From Methylococcus sp. Mc7 (GTDB lineage: Bacteria > Pseudomonadota > Gammaproteobacteria > Methylococcales > Methylococcaceae), in assembly GCF_019285515.1 (NCBI RefSeq), contig NZ_CP079095.1:2760501-2824500 (forward strand): a DNA stretch of 64,000 nt. The letters run 5' to 3'. The notes beneath the pieces were generated by a model. That model searched no databases. It was not told the DNA's origin and saw only the letters and a list, made by a program, of their open reading frames with translations. Below, one piece after another: positions 27,270-34,833 of the stretch. A program made the position numbers and the translations under genes. Each line of letters starts with the position of its first letter. Position 1 is the stretch's first letter.

Positions 27270-27734
27270 CTAATTCTCGGCGGCAAAGTCGACGATTTTC
27301 TTGAGTTTTTCGTTCATGCCCCTGGCGAAATCGTCGAGGGGCGGGTTTCGGGTGGTTTCGGGCAAGAGATGCGCCGTGATCCGTGTGCGGCCGCCCTCGA
27401 AGCGGACGGCGACGTTGCAGGGCATCCAGGCCACCGCCGCCGGCTCGATTTCGAGCATCTGCCGGGCCAGGGTCAGGTTACAGAATTGCAGCGTGTCATA
27501 ATCGGGAAAGTCTATCTGATCCCGCTGGCGTATCACACTGCCGATCTTGTTGTGGCCGGTGATCCGGAAATTCTGCTCGGTGATCGCCAGCTCCAGCTCG
27601 GCCATCACGTCGGCGTACGGTTTGGCGGTTTCCACTTCGTAATAGTCCGCGCGCCAGTCCGCCGGCTTCGAGGCGCAGGCGGACAAGACCGCTACCGCCA
27701 GGAGGGGCAGGTGCCGCATTGGTTTTTCGATCAT
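27270..27734 (-). CDS. DUF302-domain lipoprotein
   Basis: Starting at the ATG at 27734 gives 154 residues (149 from the next Met). The signal ends in lipobox LSAC. The rest matches DUF302: YADVMAELELAITEQNFRITG, split as ADVMAELELAITEQNFRITG, then DTLQFCNLTLARQMLEIEP, PCNVAVRFEGGRTRI and ending DFARGMNEKLKKIVDFA. DUF302 proteins fold as a small alpha/beta domain of unknown role and are common in sulfur- and methane-oxidising bacteria. The gene is divergent from mobA with only 16 bases between start codons, so the two promoters must overlap the opposite genes. Confidence 0.82.
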   Translation of the reverse strand: MIEKPMRHLPLLAVAVLSACASKPADWRADYYEVETAKPYADVMAELELAITEQNFRITGHNKIGSVIRQRDQIDFPDYDTLQFCNLTLARQMLEIEPAAVAWMPCNVAVRFEGGRTRITAHLLPETTRNPPLDDFARGMNEKLKKIVDFAAEN

Positions 27735-27750
27735 CGTCAGGATTTGCGCC

Positions 27751-28359
27751 GTGAAATACCCTTCCCCCAAGATTACCGGATGCGTGCTGGCCGGCGGAAG
27801 AGGAAGCCGCATGGGCGGCCGCGACAAGGGCCTGGTGCCGTTCCGGGGCAGGCCGCTGGTGGTTTATGCGCTGGATGCCTTGCGGGCGGTGGCAGGGCAG
27901 GTGGTGGTCAGCGCCAACCGTAGCCGGGAAATTTACGCCGGCTTCGGCTGCCCGGTGATCGCCGACGCGAGCGGGGAATTCGAGGGGCCGCTGGCGGGAC
28001 TCTTGAGCGCAATGGCCTGGGCCGACACGGAATTCGTTCTGACCGTGCCTTGTGATACGCCGCTGGTCACCGGCTGCATGTTGAAACGCCTGGCCGAGGA
28101 TCAGGCAACGTCGGACTGCGACATCGCGGTGGCGCACGATGGCGAGCGCCTGCATCCGGTATTCCTCATCGCGCGGCGGTCCCTGCTGGCCGATCTCCAG
28201 GCATTTCTGGCTTCGGGGGAGCGCAGGGTCGAAGCCTGGCTGGCCCGGCACCGGACCCACCGGACCGACTACAGCGACGTGCCGGAGCTGTTCGCGAATG
28301 CGAATTCCCTCGAGGAGCTTAAGGTACTGGAAGCGCGCAGGGGTCAGCCCAGCGCCTGA
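27751..28359 (+). CDS. mobA: Molybdenum cofactor guanylyltransferase
   Basis: MobA adds GMP to molybdopterin to make the bis-MGD cofactor of DMSO-reductase-family enzymes. The 202-residue protein has the nucleotidyltransferase signature LAGGRGSRMGGRDKGLVPFRG (given as LAGGRGSRMGG and DKGLVPFRG), VVVSANRS, FEGPLAGL and VPCDTPLV, which carries the Mg-binding Asp. The start is GTG at 27751 with an AGGA upstream. Its end overlaps the convergent ABC ATPase gene by 16 bases. No mobB or molybdoenzyme gene is nearby. Confidence 0.92.
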   Translation: MKYPSPKITGCVLAGGRGSRMGGRDKGLVPFRGRPLVVYALDALRAVAGQVVVSANRSREIYAGFGCPVIADASGEFEGPLAGLLSAMAWADTEFVLTVPCDTPLVTGCMLKRLAEDQATSDCDIAVAHDGERLHPVFLIARRSLLADLQAFLASGERRVEAWLARHRTHRTDYSDVPELFANANSLEELKVLEARRGQPSA

Positions 28360-29414
28360 CCGGCCCCGTCGAAAAAATGCCAGTCTTCCGGCGCCATCCT
28401 GAGGCGGACGGCATCGCCCCGGGCAAAGGGCTGCAGGCCGGGGAGGCGGGCGATGAGGCAGGCCGGTCCCGCTTCATGGGCGAAATGCAGCAATGTTTCA
28501 TGGCCGAGATATTCCACCTCCTGGACGCGGGCGGCGATCCCCTCGGACGATTGTTCCGCCAGCCGGACAGCTTCCGGCCGGATGCCGGCGACGGCCGTCT
28601 GTTTCGGCGCCTCCGTTCTTCCCGGTAGCGGGCAGCCGCTGAATGTGGGGAGGACGATCCGGCCGGAGTGCTCGAGCCGGACCGGCAGGAGGTTCATGGG
28701 TGGGCTGCCGATGAAGCCGGCGACGAAAGTGTTGGCGGGGTGCGCATAGAGATCGCGGGGCGAGGCGGCCTGTTGCAGCCGGCCGCGGTCCAGGACCGCG
28801 ATGCGCCGGCCCAGGGTCATGGCTTCGACCTGGTCGTGGGTGACATAGATCATGGTCGTCCCGGTCCGCCGCTGCAGTTCGGCGATTTCGGCGCGAACCT
28901 GCACGCGCAGGCGGGCGTCCAGGTTGGCGAGGGGCTCGTCGAGCAGGAACACCGCGGGCTCGCGGACCAGCGCCCGTCCCATCGCCACGCGCTGGCGCTG
29001 GCCGCCGGAGAGCTGGGCGGGGCTGCGGTCGAGGAGCGGCGCAAGTTCGAGCATCGCGGCCACCTGCTCGATCCGGCGCCGGCGTTCGGCGCGGCCCATG
29101 CGGCGCATCTTCAGCGGAAATTCGAGGTTGCCGCGCACCGTCATGTTGGGATAGAGCGCGTAATCCTGGAACACCATGGCGACATTGCGCGCCGCCGGGG
29201 AGAGCGTGTTCACGTTGGTGCCGCCGATCCGGATCGAACCGGCGGTGGGGCGGTCCAGCCCGGCGATGAGCCGCAGCAGCGTGGATTTGCCGCAGCCCGA
29301 GGGCCCGACGACGACGAGGAGTTCGCCGCCGGCGATGTCGAGGCTCAGGTCCGACAGCGCGGGGAAGCCGCCCGGGTAGGTTTTGCTCAGGCCTTCGAGT
29401 GCGATGCTGCCCAT
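28344..29414 (-). CDS. ABC transporter ATP-binding protein, UgpC/MalK type
   Basis: This ATPase subunit is of the sugar/glycerol-3-phosphate importer class. Starting at 29414 (MGSIALEGLSKTYPGG) gives 356 residues. Walker A is GPSGCGKST, the Q-loop QDYALYPNMTV, the signature LSGGQRQRVAMGRAL, Walker B VFLLDEPLANLDA and the switch His THDQVEA. A TOBE regulatory region follows from about 235, with VAGFIGSPPMNLL as in UgpC/MalK. Its 5' end overlaps the FIST gene by 28 bases on the same strand. No permease genes adjoin it. The permease and binding-protein genes at 40-46 kb lack an ATPase and are the obvious partners. Confidence 0.93.
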   Translation of the reverse strand: MGSIALEGLSKTYPGGFPALSDLSLDIAGGELLVVVGPSGCGKSTLLRLIAGLDRPTAGSIRIGGTNVNTLSPAARNVAMVFQDYALYPNMTVRGNLEFPLKMRRMGRAERRRRIEQVAAMLELAPLLDRSPAQLSGGQRQRVAMGRALVREPAVFLLDEPLANLDARLRVQVRAEIAELQRRTGTTMIYVTHDQVEAMTLGRRIAVLDRGRLQQAASPRDLYAHPANTFVAGFIGSPPMNLLPVRLEHSGRIVLPTFSGCPLPGRTEAPKQTAVAGIRPEAVRLAEQSSEGIAARVQEVEYLGHETLLHFAHEAGPACLIARLPGLQPFARGDAVRLRMAPEDWHFFDGAGQALG

Positions 29415-30313
29415 GCGGAGTCGCCTGATCCGTTGCCGGCATAGCACTTCACCTGATTGCGGCCGGCATGCTTGGCTGCGTACAGCGCCCGGTCGGCGGA
29501 GCGGATCAGGAGGTCGCCGGTGTCGCCATGGCCCGGAAATGCCGCGACGCCGTCGGTGCCGCCGATCAGCCGCGCATGTTCCCGGAGCGCCGGCCGTCCG
29601 TTGATTTCCCGGACGATGCGGTGGGCGGTGTCGGCTTCGGTGACCACCACCCGTTCGTCGGTGACGGCGAAGTGTTCGGTCGTGAACGCTTGGAAAGGCG
29701 AGGGCGTGCTGAAAAGCGTCAGAACCGCGGCGTCGGTGTCGAAATGGCCGTCGAAATAGACCTGGGTCTTCGCGAACTTCATGCCGTCGCCGGCCGCCCC
29801 GCCGATCAGCGGAAGTTTGCCCAGAGCGTCCTGCAACACATGGGCGACCTCTTCCCCGCGAACCGACAGGCCATCGATCATCAAGAGGGCGAAACCGTTC
29901 TCCGGACGCGCCCCTGGGGCCGAAACCTCGAGCCGTTGCAGGAGTGCTTGCGCCAGGGCATAAGCTCTGGCTCCGTCGAATTGCCGCAGACCGGTCAGGA
30001 TGTCCGCCACCGCATGGAAGCTCGCGCCCGCCAGGCTGTGGTCGCGGTAGCCGGCCGGTCCGATTTCTCCCGCCGTGGTGCAGCCGACGACGGGGATTCC
30101 GGCGAACAGGCGGCGTATTTCAGCGGCGATCGCATCGAGATCGTATTCGCTGGAGCAAAAGAACGTCACGAGTGCCGGCTGTTGGGACGCGACGCCCGCA
30201 TGGAATTCACGCACGGCTTCGCGGGGGTCTTCAGCGCAGGATTGTGCGATTCGGATGGAGGACGAACCCGCTTCTCCCGTGCCTGAGCGGACATCCCGGT
30301 TTTTCATGAGCAT
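29387..30313 (-). CDS. FIST-domain protein carrying only the tail of a GGDEF domain
   Basis: The 308 residues begin as a FIST sensory protein: VGCTTAGEIGPAGY, FALLMIDGLSVRGEEV and LIGGAAGDGMKF (FIST_N, to about 215), then the start of FIST_C with REINGRPALREHARLIGG near 245-262. At about residue 263 the sequence jumps to GVAAFPGHGDTGDLLIRSAD and RALYAAKHAGRNQVKCY, the last 40 residues of a GGDEF domain. The rest of FIST_C and the GGDEF catalytic core are missing, but the frame is kept. It was probably a FIST-GGDEF cyclase that lost an internal block of several hundred bases. The FIST_N part may still fold. Start is 30313 or 30307. Confidence 0.75.
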   Translation of the reverse strand: MLMKNRDVRSGTGEAGSSSIRIAQSCAEDPREAVREFHAGVASQQPALVTFFCSSEYDLDAIAAEIRRLFAGIPVVGCTTAGEIGPAGYRDHSLAGASFHAVADILTGLRQFDGARAYALAQALLQRLEVSAPGARPENGFALLMIDGLSVRGEEVAHVLQDALGKLPLIGGAAGDGMKFAKTQVYFDGHFDTDAAVLTLFSTPSPFQAFTTEHFAVTDERVVVTEADTAHRIVREINGRPALREHARLIGGTDGVAAFPGHGDTGDLLIRSADRALYAAKHAGRNQVKCYAGNGSGDSAWAASHSKA

Positions 30314-30430
30314 GGGGGGCCAGATATCCTAGCCATTCCGTCGATTGAGCTGGCTGACATGAGCGTTATCCCGACAGCGAAAATCCATAAATGCAAGTGA
30401 CACCGCGGTGACCTTACAATTGTATACGAC

Positions 30431-30922
30431 TTGACATATCTGGCTGTCTGGATCAGCATGCAAGCGGGCCTGGGGGATTGTCCAATCGTGCTGAACTTGT
30501 TCAGATACAGAAGACGTCGATGCTGGATAGGCTTTCTGGCGTTGACGTTAATCGCCTTGCAGGTGTCGTCCTTGCTGCGGGTGAGCTGCAACGGGCGTGT
30601 GACACCCGAGGAACATCCTGTCTCGCTGGATTGTGCGGGCCAATCCTCCCATATGCATGAGGGTGGCGGTCATCGTGTCCCGGTATTGCTGGATTGTGCG
30701 GCCCATCCGTGTATAAACGCCTTTTCCGGCAGCGACGACGATGCCGTCCTGAAAAAAGAAAACCAGCCTGAGTTGGTTATCTGGATAGCCATGGCTATCC
30801 TTCAGACGCTGATATCCGTCGCGCTTCTTGAGATTTGCAGTTACTCGCGTCGTTCACGCGATTTCCGGCTGCGAGAGCGCGAAATCCCCCTTATCTATCG
30901 ATTCTGCAGTCTGCTCAACTAG
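30431..30922 (+). CDS. Small membrane protein upstream of the metal efflux genes
   Basis: The frame is 163 codons long; the true start may be the ATG at 30458 or the GTG at 30487. A hydrophobic helix lies at about 32-50 (WIGFLALTLIALQVSS), followed by an extracytoplasmic Cys/His-rich stretch (LDCAGQSSHMHEGGGH, LLDCAAHPC), and a second helix lies at about 117-135. Small proteins with His/Cys loops often head Cus/Czc operons, so a metal-related role is plausible but not shown. I do not recognise a family. Confidence 0.5.
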   Translation: MTYLAVWISMQAGLGDCPIVLNLFRYRRRRCWIGFLALTLIALQVSSLLRVSCNGRVTPEEHPVSLDCAGQSSHMHEGGGHRVPVLLDCAAHPCINAFSGSDDDAVLKKENQPELVIWIAMAILQTLISVALLEICSYSRRSRDFRLREREIPLIYRFCSLLN

Positions 30923-30976
30923 CCCCTTCCCGTCTAAAAGCCTCGAGATATAAGGTTTTTACGACGAGGAGTGGCT

Positions 30977-31186
30977 ATGTCTTTGTTACGCCGGATTTAC
31001 CCGGCAAACTCAAATTCGTTCATTGCGGCGCTTTATGTCATCGGGGCTTATCCGAGGAACGCGTTCGCCCGCAAAAAACCGGGGGATGAACGGATGCCAT
31101 CAGAGGTCGCAGGTCCGTTTTCCGAACATCACGCAGAAATCAAGGAGGTAACATTAGGCGGACAGTTAATAATATGTTGTGTTTGA
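30977..31186 (+). CDS. Possible small ORF of unknown function
   Basis: A 69-codon frame starts at the ATG at 30977 with a GAGGAG 6 bases upstream. It has no recognisable domain or clear membrane segment and may be chance. It is listed because the ribosome binding site is good and the gap between its neighbours would otherwise be 300 bases. Composition here is AT-richer than elsewhere. Confidence 0.25.
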   Translation: MSLLRRIYPANSNSFIAALYVIGAYPRNAFARKKPGDERMPSEVAGPFSEHHAEIKEVTLGGQLIICCV

Positions 31187-31232
31187 ATAAATAATCCGGT
31201 AATCAATCTAAAATAGGTCAATGAGGTATGCC

Positions 31233-31592
31233 ATGAACAAAATGATCAAAACATTAGTGCCAGTTGCTATAGTCCTTGGGATGCTGGCGAGTTGTGCCCA
31301 ACCGAATCTTCATCCCATGGACATGACCGCGGCGGTACAGAGCGCCAAGACCAGAGCCGATCACGAAGCGCTGGCGGCGCATTATGAGCAAGCCGCCCAG
31401 GAAGCGGTGAGCAAGATTGACGAGCACAAGAAGCTGCTCGAGCAATATAAAACGCGGGGCTATCTTTATGGAAAACAAGCCTTGAACTTACAATCTCATT
31501 GTGAAGCGATTATTCGATCTTATCAGCAGATTGCGAATGCCAACTCGGAGATGGCAAAAACGCACCGGCAGTTGGCCGAAAGTGCGAATTGA
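31233..31592 (+). CDS. Small coiled-coil lipoprotein of the efflux operon
   Basis: Starting at the ATG at 31233 gives 119 residues. A signal peptide ends in lipobox LASC (Cys about 21). The mature part is a long helix with HYEQAAQEAVSKIDEHKKLL and NANSEMAKTHRQLAE, predicted to form a coiled coil. The gene lies 110 bases before the TolC-like gene. Similar small helical lipoproteins accompany metal efflux operons in environmental proteobacteria, perhaps as periplasmic assembly aids; this is inference from context. Confidence 0.72.
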   Translation: MNKMIKTLVPVAIVLGMLASCAQPNLHPMDMTAAVQSAKTRADHEALAAHYEQAAQEAVSKIDEHKKLLEQYKTRGYLYGKQALNLQSHCEAIIRSYQQIANANSEMAKTHRQLAESAN

Positions 31593-31700
31593 TCGGTAAG
31601 ACCAAGGGGCGCGGCAGAAGCGGGCTTTCAGGTCTGTCGCGTCACTCCAGGTGGTTATTTCATTGATGAGATATGGCATATAGCGCGGAGGACAGGCGCC

Positions 31701-32918
31701 GTGAAATCCGCATTACTCTGGTTGGGGCTGATGTGGCCCGTTTTCGCTGCCACTCAGGTGAACCTCCCGCAGGTGTCACTGGAGCAATTGATCCAGGAGG
31801 CGCGGGACCATAACCCGGAGATTCACGCCATGCGCCAGCGATGGGAGTCCGCCAGAGCGGTGGTTCCGCAGGTGCAAACTTTGCCGGACCCCAAGATTGC
31901 CGTCGGGTACACCGATATAGCCCCGATGAAGGGCCCGATGTACGGGATAAGCCAGGAAATCCCCTTTCCCGGCAAACTGGCTCTCAAGGGTGAAATTGCC
32001 TCACGCGAAGCCGAGCGTACCGAACAGGATTATCTGGCGACCCAGTTGACTGTCATCGCGCGCTTGAAAGAGCTGTTTTACGAACTTTGTTTCATCCATA
32101 AATCCAACCAGGTCATCACCAAGAACAAGTCTCTGCTGGAGGGTTTCGCGAAAACCGCGGAGGGACGTTATTCGGTCGGACAGGCCGCCCAGCAGGACAT
32201 CTTGCGGGCGCAGACCGAAATATCTCGTCTATTGGCCCGCTTGGCCATACTCGAGCAGCGCAGGCAGTCTCTGCATGCCGAAATCAACCGCATCCTGAAC
32301 CGCTTGCCCAGCGATCCTTTGGGCGCCCCGCAGGAAATTCGGATCACGCCGATGAGGCATGCGCTCACGGAGTTGAACACCTTGCTGGAGCAGGGCTCCC
32401 CGCTGCTGCGCGGCCAACAGAAGGGTCTCGAACGCGGCAATCAGGCCGTCGCGCTGGCGAACCGGCAGTATTATCCGGACTTTGAACTGGATGCACGGGG
32501 ACAACACGATACCGCCATGCATGCGGAAGGCTACCAGGTCATGTTGCGCGTTCAGGTTCCGCTTTATTTCGCCACCAAACAGCGGCAAGGCGTGCGCGAG
32601 GCTGTCGCCAGCCGCGAGGCTGTTTTTCAGGATCTGCAAGCGCTGCGTCAGGACTTGTTGGCCCGGATCAAAGACAACGTGGCGCAGGCCGAGCGGGCGG
32701 AGCAACTCGTCAGGCTGCTGAGAGACGGCATCATTCCCCAGTCCCGGCTTACGCTGGCCTCCGCCCAGGCCAGCTATGCGGTCGGCAAAGTGGATTTCCT
32801 CACCCTTCTCAACAGCCTGCTGACGCTTCAGGAAAACGAACTGGAGTTTCACGGCGAGATAACCGAGCACGAGAAGGCACTGGCGCGGCTGGAAGCCATC
32901 ATCGGAGAAACGCCGTGA
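31701..32918 (+). CDS. cusC: Outer-membrane factor of a metal efflux pump (TolC/CusC family)
   Basis: This 405-residue TolC-family channel carries substrate through the outer membrane. It has a GTG start and a signal peptide (about 1-17). Two repeats follow of the long helical/OEP type: LEQLIQEARDHNPEIHAMRQ, LPDPKIAVGYTDIAPMKGPM and GISQEIPFPGKLALKGEIA in the first, and the matching QYYPDFELDARGQHDT and VQVPLYFATKQRQGV in the second. The QEIPFPGK motif is typical of the CusC/CzcC branch. No lipobox is seen. Its stop overlaps the GTG of the membrane-fusion gene, indicating coupled translation. Confidence 0.9.
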   Translation: MKSALLWLGLMWPVFAATQVNLPQVSLEQLIQEARDHNPEIHAMRQRWESARAVVPQVQTLPDPKIAVGYTDIAPMKGPMYGISQEIPFPGKLALKGEIASREAERTEQDYLATQLTVIARLKELFYELCFIHKSNQVITKNKSLLEGFAKTAEGRYSVGQAAQQDILRAQTEISRLLARLAILEQRRQSLHAEINRILNRLPSDPLGAPQEIRITPMRHALTELNTLLEQGSPLLRGQQKGLERGNQAVALANRQYYPDFELDARGQHDTAMHAEGYQVMLRVQVPLYFATKQRQGVREAVASREAVFQDLQALRQDLLARIKDNVAQAERAEQLVRLLRDGIIPQSRLTLASAQASYAVGKVDFLTLLNSLLTLQENELEFHGEITEHEKALARLEAIIGETP

Positions 32919-34150
32919 CCTTTCGCTATCGGGACGTGCTTGTCGGCGCAGTCCTGGGGTCGGTCGTCACCTTGGCCTTGGTCCTGCTCTTCCGCGCGGA
33001 TCACCCGAACCTACGGCAGGCATCGCCCGCCGATGGAACGGAAAAACCGGCTCAGGGTGATTGTGGAACGGCGGTGGAGCTTCCCGCGACAGGGGAAGAT
33101 CATGCAGGCCATGTACAAACCTCGACGGCACCTGAAAACTCCCTGGTCATCAGCCCGGAGCGGCTGCAATCCGTCGGCGTCAAGTTCGAGCCCGCGGCGC
33201 GGCGCCTCCTGGAGCGGACGATCCGCACGGTGGGCAGGGTGGAGGTCGACGAGCGGCAGCTCTCCCGTGTCACCGTCAAGCTGGAAGGCTGGATCGATCG
33301 GCTGTTGGTCAATACCACTGGAGCGTCGGTCAGACGGGGCCAAGTCTTGTTCACGCTTTACAGCCCGGAACTGGTGGCTACCCAAGAGGAGTACCTGATT
33401 GCTCTTCGCAGCATCGAAACCTTGGGCGAAAGCGAGTTCCCGGAAGTTGCGGCCGGTGCAAGCGCCTTGTTGGAAGCGTCACGCCGCAGGCTGTTGCTTT
33501 GGGACATCCACGAAAGCCATATCCGTGACCTGGAGCGTACGGGGAAGGTATGGACGACCTTGCCGATCCACGCGCCACGCAGCGGCACGGTCATCAACAA
33601 GATGGCGGTGGAGGGCTTGCAGACAAAGCCGGGGGATGAGTTGTACACGATCGCCGATCTGTCCCGCATCTGGATCATGGGCGACATTTACGAGTACGAA
33701 ATGCCCCTCGTTTCCGTCGGTCAAGTCGCCAGCGTGAGTCTGTCCTACGTGCCGGAAGTCTCTCTCCAGGCGCGCATTGGCTTCATCTATCCCACGGTAG
33801 ACCCGCAGACCCGCACCGCCAAGGTTCGCTTCGAGTTGGACAATCCGGGCGAACGGCTCAAACCCGGCATGTACGCCAATCTGGAACTGAAGATTCCACT
33901 CGGTATGCGATTGGTCGTGCCCAAGGATGCGGTCCTGGAATCCGGGGAGCGGCAGATCATTTTTATCCATCTCGGCGGCGGTCGGCTCGAATGGCGTAAC
34001 GCCAGGATCGGGCTTCGCAGCGGAGACTGGGTGGAAGTCCTGGAGGGTACTCGGGAAGGCGAACACGTCGTGACCTCGGCGAATTTCCTCATCGACTCCG
34101 AAAGTCGGTTGAAATCGGCGGTCGGTGGCATGCCTGGCATGAAACATTAA
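32915..34150 (+). CDS. cusB: Periplasmic membrane-fusion protein of the metal efflux pump
   Basis: The 411-residue adaptor links the RND pump to the outer-membrane channel. It has an N-terminal anchor helix (about 8-27) and then a His/Asp-containing linker. The HlyD-type core shows GWIDRLLVNTTGASVRRGQV, LYSPELVATQEEYL, IHAPRSGTVINKMAVEGLQT and YEYEMPLVSVGQ, with LDNPGERLKPGMYANLELKI near the end. The pattern matches CusB more than CzcB. It starts with GTG, overlapping the TolC stop. Met residues thought to bind Cu/Ag in CusB cannot be assigned with confidence here. Confidence 0.9.
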   Translation: MTFRYRDVLVGAVLGSVVTLALVLLFRADHPNLRQASPADGTEKPAQGDCGTAVELPATGEDHAGHVQTSTAPENSLVISPERLQSVGVKFEPAARRLLERTIRTVGRVEVDERQLSRVTVKLEGWIDRLLVNTTGASVRRGQVLFTLYSPELVATQEEYLIALRSIETLGESEFPEVAAGASALLEASRRRLLLWDIHESHIRDLERTGKVWTTLPIHAPRSGTVINKMAVEGLQTKPGDELYTIADLSRIWIMGDIYEYEMPLVSVGQVASVSLSYVPEVSLQARIGFIYPTVDPQTRTAKVRFELDNPGERLKPGMYANLELKIPLGMRLVVPKDAVLESGERQIIFIHLGGGRLEWRNARIGLRSGDWVEVLEGTREGEHVVTSANFLIDSESRLKSAVGGMPGMKH

Positions 34151-34177
34151 CTTTTTTATCGATCGGGGTTTTTTCTC

Positions 34178-34792
34178 ATGAGTGGTTGTTGCGATGACGG
34201 CTGTTCTTTGGATCGGCTGCGCGAACGACAGCGAGGAACGTTACAGATCGTTCTCGGCATCAACGCCGCGATGTTCCTGGTCATCGTCGCCGCTGCCTTC
34301 TATGGAAAGTCATCCGCCCTGTTGTCCGACAGTCTCGATAATCTCGGAGACGCGCTGACCTATGGCCTTAGCCTTCATGCCGTTTCAAGGGAGCGTGTCG
34401 TCAAGGCCAAAGTAGCCTTGTTCAAAGGCGGGCTCATTTTTCTGGCCGCCTGCACCGTGGCCGTTCAAATAGCTTTCAAACTGAGTGCCCCCACCATCCC
34501 CCTGTTCGAGGTTATGGGCGGCTTTAGCCTTCTAGGCCTTGCCGCCAACTCCCTTTGCCTGTTCCTTCTATGGCGCCATCGCCGTGACGACGTGAATATG
34601 AGTTCGGTGTGGGAGTGTTCGCGAAACGACATTGCATCGAATCTGTCCGTTTTTATCGCGGCCGGCGCGGTTTGGTTCAGCGGATCGGGCTGGCCCGATA
34701 TCGTCGTCGCGTCCTGTCTCGTGCTGCTCTTGATGCGCTCCGCCCTTGGCGTCATGACCGCAGCAAAGGCGGAGATGAGAGCGGCAAGCTAA
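34178..34792 (+). CDS. Short cation diffusion facilitator-like transporter
   Basis: The 204-residue membrane protein has a Cys-rich N-terminus (SGCCDDGC) and six helices like the membrane part of CDF proteins: SSALLSDSLDNLGDALTYG holds the Asp pair of helix 2 and WECSRNDIASNLSVF the Asn/Asp of helix 5. The cytoplasmic metal-binding C-terminal domain of standard CDFs is absent, so it is about 90 residues shorter. This short form recurs in RND operons. It sits between the fusion-protein and pump genes, 28 bases after the former. It probably moves metal from cytoplasm to periplasm for the RND pump. Confidence 0.85.
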   Translation: MSGCCDDGCSLDRLRERQRGTLQIVLGINAAMFLVIVAAAFYGKSSALLSDSLDNLGDALTYGLSLHAVSRERVVKAKVALFKGGLIFLAACTVAVQIAFKLSAPTIPLFEVMGGFSLLGLAANSLCLFLLWRHRRDDVNMSSVWECSRNDIASNLSVFIAAGAVWFSGSGWPDIVVASCLVLLLMRSALGVMTAAKAEMRAAS

Positions 34793-34833
34793 CGCTGACG
34801 CGAACCTTCGGATCGGAACCATGAGGTAACCGT

